The notes under the pieces were generated by a model that made no database searches, was not told where the DNA came from, and saw nothing but the letters and a program-made list of their open reading frames with translations. The position numbers were made by a program, and so were the translations under genes. Below, piece by piece: positions 8,100-18,183 of a DNA stretch of 64,000 nucleotides (position 1 is its first letter; every line of letters begins with the position of its first letter). The stretch comes from Laspinema palackyanum D2a (lineage in GTDB: Bacteria > Cyanobacteriota > Cyanobacteriia > Cyanobacteriales > Laspinemataceae): positions 93,373 to 157,372 of the forward strand of contig JAMXFF010000011.1 of assembly GCA_025370845.1 (NCBI GenBank), in the 5' to 3' direction.

Positions 8100-9185
8100 G
8101 TGAAATTTGGTCAATGGCTGGGGTTTGTTGCCATTCTGATTTCCCTTTATATTCTGTGGGAAATTCGGCAATTGTTGTTACTGTTATTTGTTGCGGTTGT
8201 TTTTGCTACGGCTCTCAATAGTATTGCCAAGCAGTTCCAAACGCGGTTACGTCTCAACCGCACCGTTGCTATTTTTATCACCCTCTGTTTGACGGTTTTG
8301 TTCAATGTGCTGTTTATTTGGTTGGTGGTTCCCCAGTTTCTTGAACAATCCCAACGGATGATTGAGCTATTACCGCAAGTGTTTGTCGCATTGCGGGTTT
8401 GGTTGCGATCGCTGGAGACTCAGTTGCCGCTGTGGTTACCGCAACCGCCGAGTCTGGCGGAATTGATTGTACAGTTACAGCCCTTTGTCCTGCGATCGGT
8501 CACGAATTTTGTGGATTTCTTCTCCAATTCGTTTCGGATTGCCCTTCAGCTTTTATTTGTGATGGTGCTGACCTTAATGCTGTTAGCCAATCCCTTGGAA
8601 TATCGGCAGGCATTTGTTCGGCTATTCCCCTCTTTTTATCGCCGTCGTGCCCATGAAATTTTAGATGAATGTGAAATCGGTTTGGGAAACTGGTTGGCGG
8701 GAATTACGATTAATTGTATTTTTATCGCCGGTTTAAGTGGAATTGGCCTGTGGATCTTACAAGTGGATCTGGTTTTAGTTCATGCCTTGATGGCAGGACT
8801 CTTTAATTTTATTCCCAATATCGGCCCCACCATGAGCGCGGTATTTCCGTTAATGATTGCGTTATTAGATGCCCCTTGGAAAGCCTTAGCGGTGTTAATT
8901 TGGTATATCATCATTCAACAGATTGAAAGTTATTGGTTAACGCCTACGGTGATGGCCAAACAAGTCTCTCTGTTACCAGCGGTCACCCTGGTGGCGCAAA
9001 TTTTCTTTGCCAGTATTTTTGGGGTGTTGGGATTATTGTTAGCCCTCCCGCTGACTGTGGTGGCTCAGATTTGGATTCAAGAGTTATATTTTAAAGATAT
9101 TATGGATAAATGGAAAAATAAAGCTTCTAAATATGAACTAGATGCGGGTGATCGCCAGGAGGAAAGGGTTACAAAATCTGTATGA
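8100..9185 (+). CDS. AI-2E family transporter (UPF0118/PerM)
   Basis: A 361-residue membrane protein with about eight hydrophobic segments. It carries the family's conserved C-terminal motif, seen here as FNFIPNIGPTMSAVFPLMIAL, followed by QQIESYWLTPTVMAKQVSL and the LPAVTLVAQIFFASIFGVLGL stretch. Family members export autoinducer-2 or move Na+/H+; many cyanobacterial copies have no assigned substrate. The GTG start at 8100 is the first usable one. A five-codon ATG frame (8086-8103) overlaps it by a TGA. The nearest AGGAAAG is about 27 bases away, so the start is uncertain by a few codons. Confidence 0.88.
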   Translation: MKFGQWLGFVAILISLYILWEIRQLLLLLFVAVVFATALNSIAKQFQTRLRLNRTVAIFITLCLTVLFNVLFIWLVVPQFLEQSQRMIELLPQVFVALRVWLRSLETQLPLWLPQPPSLAELIVQLQPFVLRSVTNFVDFFSNSFRIALQLLFVMVLTLMLLANPLEYRQAFVRLFPSFYRRRAHEILDECEIGLGNWLAGITINCIFIAGLSGIGLWILQVDLVLVHALMAGLFNFIPNIGPTMSAVFPLMIALLDAPWKALAVLIWYIIIQQIESYWLTPTVMAKQVSLLPAVTLVAQIFFASIFGVLGLLLALPLTVVAQIWIQELYFKDIMDKWKNKASKYELDAGDRQEERVTKSV

Positions 9186-9247
9186 AATTTGAATGAGTGA
9201 TTAACAAAAGACTTCTTACAAAGACTTCTTACTTTGATTCGGTGAGC

Positions 9248-9284
9248 GATCCCCCCAACCCCCCTTGGTAAGGGGGGCTTTTTA
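9248..9284. terminator. G/C-rich hairpin with T-run between convergent genes
   Basis: CCCCCCTT (9259-9266) pairs with AAGGGGGG (9271-9277 region) and is followed by CTTTTT, between two convergent genes. It is one of two copies in the window of the common cyanobacterial GATCCCCCCAACCCCCC repeat (the other is at 33700-33735). It could terminate transcription from the left-hand gene. Confidence 0.6.
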
Positions 9285-9316
9285 AGAGTCGGCAAGAAGT
9301 ATCAAGCTGATTGGGG

Positions 9317-11392
9317 TTAAATCTGGGGCGGGAAATGGGCCACAATGGTGGCAACATCCGGATGTGCACGCACGATCGCTTCTGGTTCTACTAATCGTCC
9401 AGATGACCCAAAGGCTTGATGTTGATGAGAACCGGAGGTTAAGATTACTAAATCATCGGTTTTAAGCATTCTCGATACTTTTTTAACAAAGTTTCCCCGG
9501 AGGCGTTGCACCGGAGTGGTTTCACTCAGTCCAAAGGATTCGAGGTCAAACTTAATGTCTTTGTCTCCTCCAGTGACAATCAATAATAACTGTAAGTTAG
9601 CCTTGAGTTCAGTGGCGATCGCGTTGGCAATCTCTAAGGTTTGTTTAAATTCCCAAGAGGTGGTTTCCGCTTCGGTTGCGGCGAGAAAGATTCGGGCGGT
9701 ATTCTCAATGGGTTGCGGAAAGCGGGTAATGAGAACCGGGACAGGCGATCGCCGCACAATCCGATCAATCACGTCCCCAAAGAAATTTTCCCGATAGGTG
9801 GAATATCCTTTCCAACCGCAGATAATTAAGGTGGCATTCCGTTCCGAGGCACTGCGAACAATGCCACCGGCGATCGCCCCATCAATTCGACCAATGGGTT
9901 CCACTGCCACCGTTGCTGCATGAGCAATGGTTTCTGCTGCCGCTAATAACTGGCTTTGTTGAATTCTTTGCTCTGGGGAAATCTTACCATTTTTATCCGA
10001 AAGAACGTGCAAGGGAAGCAAGGTTCCTTTCGAGTTTTTTGCCAACAAAATTGCTAAAGTTAAGAGATTATCTTCCGTACTGGGGTTTGCCACGGGAACT
10101 AAAACGCGATCGGTCAACCCTGCACTTTCAAGGGTTGTGGTTTTCTCCTCGGGTTTAACCCCTTTTCCCCACTTAGCGGTAATCCAGGGAGAGGCGATAC
10201 AACTGACGAGAATCATCGCAATAATTCCATTGACGGTGACTTCATCCACCAGTTTTATCTCATAAGCAACGGTAATCGCTGCTAGGGTAGAAGCCGCTTG
10301 GGCGACGGACAACCCAAACATGATCATCGTATTGGGAAAGGTCCAGCCAAAAAACTTCCCGGAACCCCAAGCGGCTAGATATTTAGCCAAAAACTCAGCC
10401 GCAATCATTACCCCGGCAACCACGAGCGATCGCGGTTCACTAATCAGAATCATCGGGTCAATTAACATCCCCACCGAAAGCAGAAAGAAGGGGACAAAGA
10501 GCGTATTTCCAATAAACTGAATCCGATTCATTAAAGGACTCAAAGCGGGAATCAGTTGAGTAATTGCTACTCCCGCTAAAAACGCTCCAATAATTGCCTC
10601 AATTTCAATCAATTGAGCTACATAAGAAACCACCAGCAAAGTTGCAACTACAAAGGTAAATTCTGCCCCTTCATCATGCCCAAATTTTCTGAAAAACCAT
10701 CGCCCGAGTTTGGGAACTCCCCACAAGGTAGCAACGGTATAAATTGCCAATGCAGGAATCAGAAAGAGCCAAAATTGTAGGGTTAATGCACCCCCATGCG
10801 CTTTGACAACAACGGCTAAGACTAACAATGCCAGGACATTCGTGATTAAGGTTCCGCCCAAAGTGGCCGTTACCGATTGGGCGCGCATGATCCCCAAGCG
10901 GGTCAAAACTGGCAATGCCAGGAGGGTATGAGAGGCAAAACAAGAGGCAACCAGAATTGAGGCTAACCAACTATATCCTAGTAACAACATCGCCCCAGTT
11001 CCCAATACCATCGGAATGGCAAAGGTTGCCAACCCAAAGATAATGGCTTTATCGGCATTGAGTTTGAGGTCATCTAAACTGGTTTCTAACCCCGCCATAA
11101 ACATTAAAAATAGTAACCCCACTGTGCCTAATAGCACAATGGTCTCATCCCGGGCTAATAATCCCAACCCGTGGGGCCCGATGGCGATTCCCGCTAGAAT
11201 TAATCCCACAATTCCCGGCAGTTTTAACCGCTCAAAAACCAAGGGTGCGACGAGCATCATTGCCATGATAATCAAAAAAATGGCAACGGGGTCTTTAATG
11301 GGACCGCTTAAAACTTGAGCCAAGGGAGTCTCCATCAACACCCGAGTGATTTCTCCACCATTCGTTTCAATGAACGGCCAAAGGTTTGCCAT
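9317..11392 (-). CDS. CPA2-type cation:proton antiporter with C-terminal Usp-like domains
   Basis: A 691-residue protein. Residues about 35-410 form a 12-13-helix CPA2/KefB-type antiporter (KLPGIVGLILAGIAIGPHGL, FLMFMAGLETSLDDLK, SVGMLIDPM). The cytoplasmic tail holds two universal-stress-protein-like domains (about 430-560 and 570-690); the first has the DRVLVPVANP start and a VVRRSPVPVLITR end. Such proteins exchange K+ or Na+ for H+; the Usp part may bind nucleotides and gate transport. The ATG has an AGGAG site eight bases upstream. It is convergent with the AI-2E permease gene. Ion selectivity cannot be read from sequence. Confidence 0.92.
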   Translation of the reverse strand: MANLWPFIETNGGEITRVLMETPLAQVLSGPIKDPVAIFLIIMAMMLVAPLVFERLKLPGIVGLILAGIAIGPHGLGLLARDETIVLLGTVGLLFLMFMAGLETSLDDLKLNADKAIIFGLATFAIPMVLGTGAMLLLGYSWLASILVASCFASHTLLALPVLTRLGIMRAQSVTATLGGTLITNVLALLVLAVVVKAHGGALTLQFWLFLIPALAIYTVATLWGVPKLGRWFFRKFGHDEGAEFTFVVATLLVVSYVAQLIEIEAIIGAFLAGVAITQLIPALSPLMNRIQFIGNTLFVPFFLLSVGMLIDPMILISEPRSLVVAGVMIAAEFLAKYLAAWGSGKFFGWTFPNTMIMFGLSVAQAASTLAAITVAYEIKLVDEVTVNGIIAMILVSCIASPWITAKWGKGVKPEEKTTTLESAGLTDRVLVPVANPSTEDNLLTLAILLAKNSKGTLLPLHVLSDKNGKISPEQRIQQSQLLAAAETIAHAATVAVEPIGRIDGAIAGGIVRSASERNATLIICGWKGYSTYRENFFGDVIDRIVRRSPVPVLITRFPQPIENTARIFLAATEAETTSWEFKQTLEIANAIATELKANLQLLLIVTGGDKDIKFDLESFGLSETTPVQRLRGNFVKKVSRMLKTDDLVILTSGSHQHQAFGSSGRLVEPEAIVRAHPDVATIVAHFPPQI

Positions 11393-12107
11393 AAAAGGAC
11401 TCCTGGTAATGGTATTTGTAAAAAGGTAATTTTCGGTCTTTCAGTTTATAACATATTTTTTATTTTTTTGCTCTAGGGTAAAGTTGAGGTGCATTTCACA
11501 AAGAATAAACTACTATTTTTTCTGAAATATTTATCCTAACTTTTTCGAGGGGTAGCATAGGAAACAATGGGAGCGAAAAGGTTTATGTTATACCAAAAAG
11601 GCTTTTTAATATTTATAAGATTAAAATCTCCAAATTAACTCTCCCTAGAGGAAGATTTACCCGGGTTAAGTTTTAATCGCCATCTTTAAATAGTCCAGGC
11701 AAAGCAGGGGAAATAGTTTTAAAAATCATCAGGATACTACCTACATTAGCGGAAAAGGGGGTAATGGGGGCTTGGGGTCACCCAGGGTAGAGACGATCGC
11801 CTCGGACTTCATCCCGGGAGGAGTAGAACACCCGTGGCTGAAATTGGCGACTTAGACGAGCGATCGCACCTAAGTCGGAGCAGCTTTGTTAAACTGAAAC
11901 TTAGGACTTCGATAGAGGATTCGAGTCAGGGGACAAGACAGGGGGTTTATGGCGCAGATTGGCTGCTAATTTCTACGGATTTTGTAAACCAACCCGGTTA
12001 GTGTTGCCGATACGATACCGATGCTATAGATAGCCGGATGTCCTCGCAGAAGCGATCGCCTCCGGACCTCTACGAATGGCAGTACCAAGGGATGACTGAG
12101 TAGGAAC
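11393..12107. other. Intergenic region between antiporter and Nif3-like genes
   Basis: 715 bases between divergent genes. The left half (to about 11640) is AT-rich and should hold the antiporter promoter; the right half is more GC-rich with several HIP1-type sites. I see no convincing ORF, RNA gene or strong hairpin in it. Confidence 0.5.
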
Positions 12108-12911
12108 ATGAAGATTTCCGAGCTAATCAAATGGTTTGAAGGCTGGGCGAACCCAGCATGGCAAGAAAAGTGGGATAATTGTGGTTGGCAAATCGAACCG
12201 GGAATCTTAACCGAACCGGCGGGGGTGTTAGTCTGTTTAACCCCCACTTTAGCCGTGATGGAAGAAGCAATCACCCTCCAACAAACCGGTGAACCTGTTA
12301 ATTTAATTTTCGCTCACCATCCCCTAATTTTTGGCGGAGTCGATCGCCTCTGTAGCGGTGAGGCGATCGGCGAGATGGCAAAACTTGCCTTTACTCATCA
12401 CATCGGTATTTACAGCGCTCACACCAACTTTGACCAAGTGAATCACGGAACTGCTGATGTCTTGGCGCAATGGTTAAATCTGAAACAAGTTAAGCCCATT
12501 GTCCCCACCCAACCGGGACTCGGTTATGGCAGAATTGGACAACTGGAACCGGCAGTTTCCCTTCGGGATTTGTTAACCCTCATTCAAGAAAAATTGCAGC
12601 CGCCCGAACTAATTGTTTCTCCTGCTGAACCCGAACAACGCATCCGCCGGGTAGCGGTTTTAGGCGGTTCGGGAGCGAGTTATATCGATGCGGTGGTTCA
12701 AGCCGGTGCTGAGGCTTATCTGACCTCAGATTGCAAATTTCATCAATTCCAGGAAGCGCGCGATCGCGGCTTAGTTCTGATTGACGCAGGTCATTATGCC
12801 ACAGAACGCCCCGCCTGCGATCGGCTGGTCCAAAAATTAAGTAAAGCCGGGGTAGACTGGGTAAAATTGAGTACCCAAGATGAAGACTTCCGCCAGTTTT
12901 TTCGAGGATAG
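12108..12911 (+). CDS. Nif3-like dinuclear metal-centre protein
   Basis: A 267-residue protein of the Nif3/YbgI (DUF34) family, which forms toroidal hexamers with a two-metal site in each subunit. The metal ligands are visible as FAHHPLIFGG (paired His), YSAHTNFDQ and the C-terminal DAGHYATE. The N-terminal LIKWFEGWANPAWQEKWDNCG is also a family signature. Length is normal for the short form without the PII-like insert. Its cellular role is unknown, despite frequent annotation as GTP cyclohydrolase I type 2. The ATG has AGGAA just upstream. Confidence 0.93.
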   Translation: MKISELIKWFEGWANPAWQEKWDNCGWQIEPGILTEPAGVLVCLTPTLAVMEEAITLQQTGEPVNLIFAHHPLIFGGVDRLCSGEAIGEMAKLAFTHHIGIYSAHTNFDQVNHGTADVLAQWLNLKQVKPIVPTQPGLGYGRIGQLEPAVSLRDLLTLIQEKLQPPELIVSPAEPEQRIRRVAVLGGSGASYIDAVVQAGAEAYLTSDCKFHQFQEARDRGLVLIDAGHYATERPACDRLVQKLSKAGVDWVKLSTQDEDFRQFFRG

Positions 12912-12948
12912 AGCAGGGGTAACCAGCCCCTAACGAGTAGAGAACTTT

Positions 12949-13194
12949 TTACCCCTGAGATTGCTTCAAGGAGTCCAAGATTTCTTGAACCACCGACAGG
13001 GGTAAGTCAGATAATTGGGCAATCTCTTCTAAACTTTCTCCTCGGTTAGCAAGACGTTCCACAAAGTCTCGTTTTGCTTCTTCGCGACCTTCTTCGCGAC
13101 CTTCTTCGCGACCTTCTTCGCGACCTTCTTCGCGACCTTCGACAAACGCTTCCTGATAAAAGCGGGTTTGTTTTAAATCTATAATTCCTAACAT
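12949..13194 (-). pseudogene. Duplicated 3' fragment of the adjacent DUF2887/Rpn-type gene
   Basis: An 81-residue frame whose C-terminal half is nearly identical to the end of the neighbouring 264-residue protein (RLANRGESLEEIAQLSDLP shared). The DNA around it, including the downstream CTTTTTACCCCTGAGATTGC and the upstream CAATCTCCTCTCGACTGGCT, matches too, so about 290 bp were tandemly duplicated. The copy has gained five 12-bp repeats (13077-13140) encoding EEGR units. It lacks the nuclease-like N-terminal domain. It may be translated from its own ATG but is probably a relic. Confidence 0.75.
13077..13140. repeat. 12-bp coding tandem repeat (EEGR)
   Basis: Five near-perfect copies of CTTCTTCGCGAC, read on the minus strand as glutamate-glutamate-glycine-arginine. 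They sit in the duplicated gene fragment and are absent from the intact neighbour, which has EGNQQAK at the same place. This points to slippage expansion after duplication. Confidence 0.85.
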
Positions 13195-13242
13195 TTTGGC
13201 AATCTCCTCTCGACTGGCTTGGAGAAGTTTATAGAGGACTTT

Positions 13243-14037
13243 TTACCCCTGAGATTGCTTCAAGGAGTCCAAGATTTCTTGCACCACTGACAGGGGTAAG
13301 TCAGACAATTGGGCAATCTCTTCTAAACTTTCTCCTCGGTTAGCAAGACGTTGTACAAAGTCTCGTTTTGCTTGCTGGTTACCTTCGACAAAGGCTTCTT
13401 GATAAAAGCGGGTTTGTTTTAAATCTGTAAGTCCTAACATTTGGGCAATCTCCTCTCGACTGGCTTGGGGCAGTTTATAAACGATAATGGTCTCGATTAA
13501 CTCAATGATATCCCGTTGAAGAGGTGCGACGGTCAGTTCTTGTTGGGCCTGGGTAATCAGGCGTTTGGCGGTGGCGATCGCCTCTTGTTCCGGTTCTACC
13601 ACCAGTTTAACAATTGCAAACCCTAATGAGTCATCAGGGTTGTCTAACTCATTGAGATAAATGCGCGTGACTCGCCCGGATTCCAGGAGTTCTTGGAATT
13701 GGTGGGGTTGTTCTCGTTCCTGGGTTCGACTGGGATAAATGATGACCACGCGCCAAGGAGAGCGGGGTTGGTATTGACGCAGGTAGAGGAAAAGTTCAGC
13801 AAAAATCCGAGAATAAAAGGTTTCATCCGCTTGAAATTGAACTTCGGCGAGGTAGAAAGGTTGGTCAGGTTTATCAGTTTTAGGGAGAAATAATCCGTCC
13901 AAACGAAACGCTAATTGCTTCACTTCCACGGAGGTAAATTGATACTCCTCAGCGTCCCCGGGGGAACTGTGGATGAGTTCAAAAAAACTGCGGGGATATT
14001 GTTGAAAGATGCGATAAAAAATGGTATCGGTTTTCAC
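13243..14037 (-). CDS. DUF2887/Rpn-type PD-(D/E)XK nuclease-family protein
   Basis: A 264-residue protein of the cyanobacterial family often called Rpn recombination-promoting nuclease/putative transposase or DUF2887. It starts MKTDTIFYRIFQQYPRSFFE. The PD-(D/E)XK-like core is visible as RLDGLFLP (D), then YLAEVQFQ (E-x-Q) and a following beta-strand VVIIYPSR. The C-terminal part is helical and variable, ending SDLPLSVVQEILDSL. These genes are abundant in filamentous cyanobacteria, often in many copies. Whether this copy is active is unknown. Its 3' end is duplicated at 12946-13236. The start at 14037 has no clear ribosome binding site. Confidence 0.85.
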   Translation of the reverse strand: MKTDTIFYRIFQQYPRSFFELIHSSPGDAEEYQFTSVEVKQLAFRLDGLFLPKTDKPDQPFYLAEVQFQADETFYSRIFAELFLYLRQYQPRSPWRVVIIYPSRTQEREQPHQFQELLESGRVTRIYLNELDNPDDSLGFAIVKLVVEPEQEAIATAKRLITQAQQELTVAPLQRDIIELIETIIVYKLPQASREEIAQMLGLTDLKQTRFYQEAFVEGNQQAKRDFVQRLANRGESLEEIAQLSDLPLSVVQEILDSLKQSQG

Positions 14038-14159
14038 GAGCTATTTTTTGAGATTATTCAAGCTCACCCAGTTGCGGGTCTTTAAAGACGACCCGCAGAG
14101 CAAGGGTTTCTAGCTTTTGCTTTGTCCTTTAAGAGGGAAAAAGAAGAACTGAGGGATTG

Positions 14160-14600
14160 TTATTTCAGCCGGGGAGATTGGACAATCCAGGAATAGAGGG
14201 GATGAGAGGGACCCTGTTGACGAATCCGGAGGAGTTGTTGTTCTAGGCGCGATCGCTCTGATTGTGGCATTCCAAATAAAATGTTGCGACTTTGCCAAAC
14301 CAGGACTGCAACAGTCATGCTCACGGTGAAGGTGAGTCCGATCGCCGGGATGGGATTGTACCGCAGACTCAGGGCGTAGCGCAGACTCGCCCAGGTAAAA
14401 TGTTCAGACAGCAGTCTGATATCGTCTCGCAACGCCCACAGGCTAAAACTCCCCACCGTTAACCACAGCAGCAACACCAACACCCAACGAGCGGCAACGG
14501 TGTACTCATGTAACCGTTGCACTTCTTGCTCGAACGTGGGGTCCTGTTGCAGAGAAACGGAGTCGAGGGGGCGATCGCTAAATTCGTGATTGTTCTCCAT
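14160..14600 (-). CDS. Hypothetical membrane protein downstream of secDF
   Basis: A 146-residue protein with two membrane segments (about residues 37-57, WVLVLLLWLTVGSFSLWAL, and about 83-103, IPAIGLTFTVSMTVAVLVW) and a charged cytoplasmic tail (SERSRLEQQLLRIRQQ). It follows secF by 74 bp on the same strand, so it may be in the secD-secF operon. No family is recognised. The ATG at 14600 has no strong ribosome binding site. Confidence 0.65.
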   Translation of the reverse strand: MENNHEFSDRPLDSVSLQQDPTFEQEVQRLHEYTVAARWVLVLLLWLTVGSFSLWALRDDIRLLSEHFTWASLRYALSLRYNPIPAIGLTFTVSMTVAVLVWQSRNILFGMPQSERSRLEQQLLRIRQQGPSHPLYSWIVQSPRLK

Positions 14601-14674
14601 CAGAGCAATCTCAATTGATAGAAGATCACGTCAACCTCGCTAAATCCAGAAGAACGACGCAGCATTAACCCGGA

Positions 14675-15661
14675 CTAACCCTCGTTCGAGTCTGGGGATG
14701 CTTCCCCAGGGGTTGGACCCTCTGGAACGGGGGACATCCCTTGTCCATTGCGTTCTCGCCACCAGGTTAACAAGGTACTCGCTAAAAAGAGACTGGAATA
14801 CACACCGGCCAAAAACCCCACAATTAAGGCTAAGGCAAAGTATTTTAGGGTTTCCCCCCCAAACAGGAAAATCCCGACCAAGGGTAACATCGTGGTAGCC
14901 GTGGTATTAATCGATCGCCCCAGGGTTTGATTCACCGCCTCATCCACGATTTGATCAATGGGGCGATTGGCCTTATCTTGAGCGAGGGTTTCGCGGATGC
15001 GATCGTAAATCACCACGGTATCGTTCACCGAGAACCCGATAATCGTGAGCAACGCCACAATAAACAAGCTATCCACTTCCGACCCCAAAACCAGTCCCAG
15101 AATCGAGAAAATCCCCACCGTAATCAATACATCATGGAATAAAGCCACGATCGCAAACAGGGCATAATCGAATTGGAACCGGAAACTGAGATAGACAATA
15201 ATCCCAGCAAACGAGACAATCAATGCCAAGAGTCCTTGGGTAAACAATTGACGGCCAAGGGTTGGACCTACGGTATCAATTTGACTCTTTTGTGCATCAA
15301 AACTGCCCAATTCTTCCGTTAAAGAATTCACCAGTTGAGTGCGTTGATCCACATCCAGGGTAGAGGTGCGAATGGATAACGCCTGCCGGTCCTCACCGAC
15401 CACTTGAATGCTACTACCGCCCAATCCTTGGCTGGTGAGAATCGATCGCACCTGACCCGCTTCAATCGGGCGATCGCAATTCCCCGGAACCGAACAATCC
15501 AATTCCAACTGCAACCGAGTCCCCCCAACAAAATCCAGACTCGGACGCAGGGGTGTTCCCAACTGTTGCCAGGAAATCACCATCGAAATCAACCCAGCTA
15601 CCACAACCGCTGCGGATAATGTCCACCACAATTGGCGCTGTTTGTTAATGTTTAATCTCAT
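14675..15661 (-). CDS. secF: Protein translocase subunit SecF
   Basis: Part of the SecDF complex, which uses the proton gradient to help proteins leave the SecYEG channel. About 328 residues. The first membrane segment comes after [13 protein letters not shown]; the periplasmic domain follows with [12 protein letters not shown]. Five C-terminal segments carry [15 protein letters not shown] and [14 protein letters not shown], which are SecF signatures. I chose ATG 15661 because GAGG lies nine bases upstream and known cyanobacterial SecF proteins start at this point; an in-frame GTG at 15682 would add seven residues. It is 27 bp after secD. Confidence 0.94.
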   Translation of the reverse strand: MRLNINKQRQLWWTLSAAVVVAGLISMVISWQQLGTPLRPSLDFVGGTRLQLELDCSVPGNCDRPIEAGQVRSILTSQGLGGSSIQVVGEDRQALSIRTSTLDVDQRTQLVNSLTEELGSFDAQKSQIDTVGPTLGRQLFTQGLLALIVSFAGIIVYLSFRFQFDYALFAIVALFHDVLITVGIFSILGLVLGSEVDSLFIVALLTIIGFSVNDTVVIYDRIRETLAQDKANRPIDQIVDEAVNQTLGRSINTTATTMLPLVGIFLFGGETLKYFALALIVGFLAGVYSSLFLASTLLTWWRERNGQGMSPVPEGPTPGEASPDSNEG

Positions 15662-15688
15662 CGAATCTGCCTCTGGTAACACATCCCC

Positions 15689-17107
15689 CTAAACTTTCCT
15701 AACATTTTGAAGGTTCGGACAAAACAGTTCGGGCTTGCGAAGGTCATCAACACTAATCGCCAAAAACATTAACGTGCGACTGCAAGTAATCGCAGTAAAC
15801 ATACTAACCGCCACCCCAATTCCCAGGGTCAATGCGAACCCTTTCACCAAACCGGCACCCAGCCAAAATAAGGCGACACAGGCAATCAGCGTGGTGACAT
15901 TGCTATCCAAAATGCTCGAAAAAGCGCGGTAAAAACCGGACTCTACCGACCGATACAAACTCTTTCCGGCCCGTAATTCTTCCCGGGTCCGTTCAAAAAT
16001 CAGGACATTGGCATCCACCGCCATCCCAATACTGAGGATAAATCCGGCAATTCCCGGTAGGGTCAAAGTCACCCCCAACAGGGAGAAAGCGGCTAAGGTC
16101 AGGGTGGCATAGATGATCAAGGACAGATCGGCAATCACACCGGGTAAACGGTAATAGACCACCATAAAAATCAGCACCAAGACCAGACCCCCGATTCCGG
16201 CATAGATACTTCTAACAATGCTATCGCGCCCCAGGGTTGCCCCAACGGTGCGATTTTCCACAATTTCTACCGGCACTGGCAAGGCTCCACCCCGCAGTTG
16301 GACCGCGAGTTCATTGGCCTCTTGTACGCTAAAATTGCCTTGAATCACCGCACGTCCTCCGGTAATCCCCGTGGTAGCAAATTCTGCCGGGACTGTGGGA
16401 GAGCTAATTAGTTTTTCATCCAGAAAAATCCCCAGGGTCCGTCCGGTTCCCGCCAGATTCTGGGTGAGTTGGGCGAAGAGTTCTCCGCCTTCGTTATCAA
16501 AGACTAGACCCACATTCCAAGCTCCGGCCCCTACTTGCGCCGGTTCGGGATAGGCATCCTCTAGGTTAGAACCCGTGAGGGGGGTTTTTTCATAGAGTTG
16601 GAGATTGAGTTCCTGAATTTCTTCGCGCTTGCGATCGAACTCGGCTTGCTTTTCCGCAATTTGTCCTTGTTCTCCCGATGCTTTTAACGCCTCCAACTCT
16701 AGGGCGATTTGGGTGGCTTCTTGAATCCGCACGTCCAGTTGCACCCGGATTTCCTGACTCGCGGTTTCTTCGCGAAATTCCAGGACAGCGGTCCCCCCCA
16801 GCACCCGCTCGGCTTGGGCGGGATCGCTGACCCCCGGGAGTTGGACGAGAATTTGATCCGTCCCGACGGACTGAACAATGGGTTCAGATACCCCAAGGGC
16901 ATCAACCCGGTTTCTGACTACGCTCTGTACAGCTTCCATCACGGAGGCGGTAATTTGCGGGACCTCTTCCGAGGGTCGCACCAGAAGGGTGAGTTGGGAA
17001 CCCCCCTGAAGATCCAATCCCAACCGGAATGGGACATTCACCAACGCAACGATCGCGGCAATAACCAGAACCAGAATTAAAGCCAATAATGAACGGTTTT
17101 TTTGCAT
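15689..17107 (-). CDS. secD: Protein translocase subunit SecD
   Basis: A 472-residue partner of SecF. It has an N-terminal membrane segment ([20 protein letters not shown]), then the [16 protein letters not shown] motif opening the periplasmic P1 domain, and five more C-terminal segments with [20 protein letters not shown], the conserved SecD motif containing the transmembrane Asp. It is the first gene of a secD-secF pair on the minus strand. Length is typical for cyanobacteria. An inverted repeat at 17125-17179 separates it from pdhB upstream, so it probably has its own promoter. Confidence 0.95.
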   Translation of the reverse strand: MQKNRSLLALILVLVIAAIVALVNVPFRLGLDLQGGSQLTLLVRPSEEVPQITASVMEAVQSVVRNRVDALGVSEPIVQSVGTDQILVQLPGVSDPAQAERVLGGTAVLEFREETASQEIRVQLDVRIQEATQIALELEALKASGEQGQIAEKQAEFDRKREEIQELNLQLYEKTPLTGSNLEDAYPEPAQVGAGAWNVGLVFDNEGGELFAQLTQNLAGTGRTLGIFLDEKLISSPTVPAEFATTGITGGRAVIQGNFSVQEANELAVQLRGGALPVPVEIVENRTVGATLGRDSIVRSIYAGIGGLVLVLIFMVVYYRLPGVIADLSLIIYATLTLAAFSLLGVTLTLPGIAGFILSIGMAVDANVLIFERTREELRAGKSLYRSVESGFYRAFSSILDSNVTTLIACVALFWLGAGLVKGFALTLGIGVAVSMFTAITCSRTLMFLAISVDDLRKPELFCPNLQNVRKV

Positions 17108-17124
17108 GACTTTACCTGTTTCTA

Positions 17125-17186
17125 GAGTTTTGAGAATTGAGTTTTAAGTGGTAAATTTAGACAATTTCCCTCAAAACTCAAAACTC
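17125..17186. repeat. Inverted repeat GAGTTTTGAG / CTCAAAACTC
   Basis: Ten-base perfect arms at 17125-17134 and 17170-17179, each followed by a further partial GAGTTTT or AAACTC copy. It lies between the pdhB stop and the secD start on the minus strand. It could form a hairpin after pdhB or be a dispersed cyanobacterial repeat. There is no clear T-run. Confidence 0.5.
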
Positions 17187-17202
17187 ACATTTCAACACTG
17201 TC

Positions 17203-18183
17203 TTATATTTTTAAGCCAACCATTTTTTGCACCGCTTCAACAATTTGGGGCGGTTGCACGATGGTTAGTCGCTCTAAGGTTCCATTGTAGGGCGTGGGAA
17301 TATCCTGTGACGAAAGTCTCAGCACAGGTGCATCCAGCTCATCAAAGAACCGATCATTAATTGAAGCAATAATTTCAGCCCCAATCCCTCCGGTTTTCAT
17401 GGCTTCCTCAACCACAATCACCCGATGGGTTTTGCGAATGGATTCGCCAATGGTGTCCAGATCTAGGGGTTTGAGGGAAATTAAGTCAATGACTTCCGGA
17501 TCAAACCCGTCTTTGACAATCTGCGGCACCGCTTGCAGAACGTGATGGCGCATCCGCGAATAGGTCAAAATCGTGACATCTTTGCCCCGTCGGACCACTT
17601 CTGCTTTATCTAGGGGGACTAGATATTCTTCCGAGGGCAGGTCTTCTTTCAAATTATAAAGAAGGACGTGCTCGAAAAATAGCACGGGGTTATTGTCACG
17701 GATGGCACTCTTGAGCAATCCTTTGGCGTTGTAGGGGGTAGAACAGGCGACCATTTTCAACCCAGGAACGGCCTGAAAATAGGTTTCTAAGCGCTGGGAA
17801 TGTTCTGCACCGAGTTGTCGTCCAACCCCACCGGGACCGCGAATCACCATCGGCATTGTAAAGTTGCCACCGGAGGTATAGCGCAGCATGGCATTGTTGG
17901 CGATTTGGTTGAAGGCGAGGAGCAAAAAGCCCATGTTCATGCCTTCAATAATCGGACGCAATCCCGTCATGGCGGCCCCAACCGCCATCCCGGTAAAGCT
18001 ATTTTCCGCGATCGGGGTGTCGAGTACCCGCAGTTCGCCATATTTTTCGTACAGGTCCTTGGTGACTTTGTAGGATCCGCCATACTGACCGACATCTTCA
18101 CCGAGGACGAATACTGTAGGGTCGCGGGCCATTTCTTCGTCAATGGCTGCTTTGAGCGCGTTGAAGAAAAGGGTTTCTGCCAT
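17203..18183 (-). CDS. pdhB: Pyruvate dehydrogenase E1 component subunit beta
   Basis: About 326 residues. It forms the thiamine-diphosphate enzyme with PdhA and makes acetyl-CoA and CO2 from pyruvate together with E2 and E3. Diagnostic stretches are [56 protein letters not shown], and [20 protein letters not shown]. The length is normal for the E1-beta family. ATG 18183 (MAETLF) is preferred over an in-frame TTG two codons upstream. The alpha subunit is not in this window, as is common in cyanobacteria. Confidence 0.95.
   Translation of the reverse strand: MAETLFFNALKAAIDEEMARDPTVFVLGEDVGQYGGSYKVTKDLYEKYGELRVLDTPIAENSFTGMAVGAAMTGLRPIIEGMNMGFLLLAFNQIANNAMLRYTSGGNFTMPMVIRGPGGVGRQLGAEHSQRLETYFQAVPGLKMVACSTPYNAKGLLKSAIRDNNPVLFFEHVLLYNLKEDLPSEEYLVPLDKAEVVRRGKDVTILTYSRMRHHVLQAVPQIVKDGFDPEVIDLISLKPLDLDTIGESIRKTHRVIVVEEAMKTGGIGAEIIASINDRFFDELDAPVLRLSSQDIPTPYNGTLERLTIVQPPQIVEAVQKMVGLKI

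Noticed and set aside
11910..11935. GGATTCGAGTC as a possible tRNA T-loop
   Set aside because: No matching acceptor stem, anticodon arm or CCA-side sequence around it.
17203..18183. Transketolase or 1-deoxyxylulose-5-phosphate synthase
   Set aside because: Length and motifs ([17 protein letters not shown]) fit pyruvate dehydrogenase E1 beta only.
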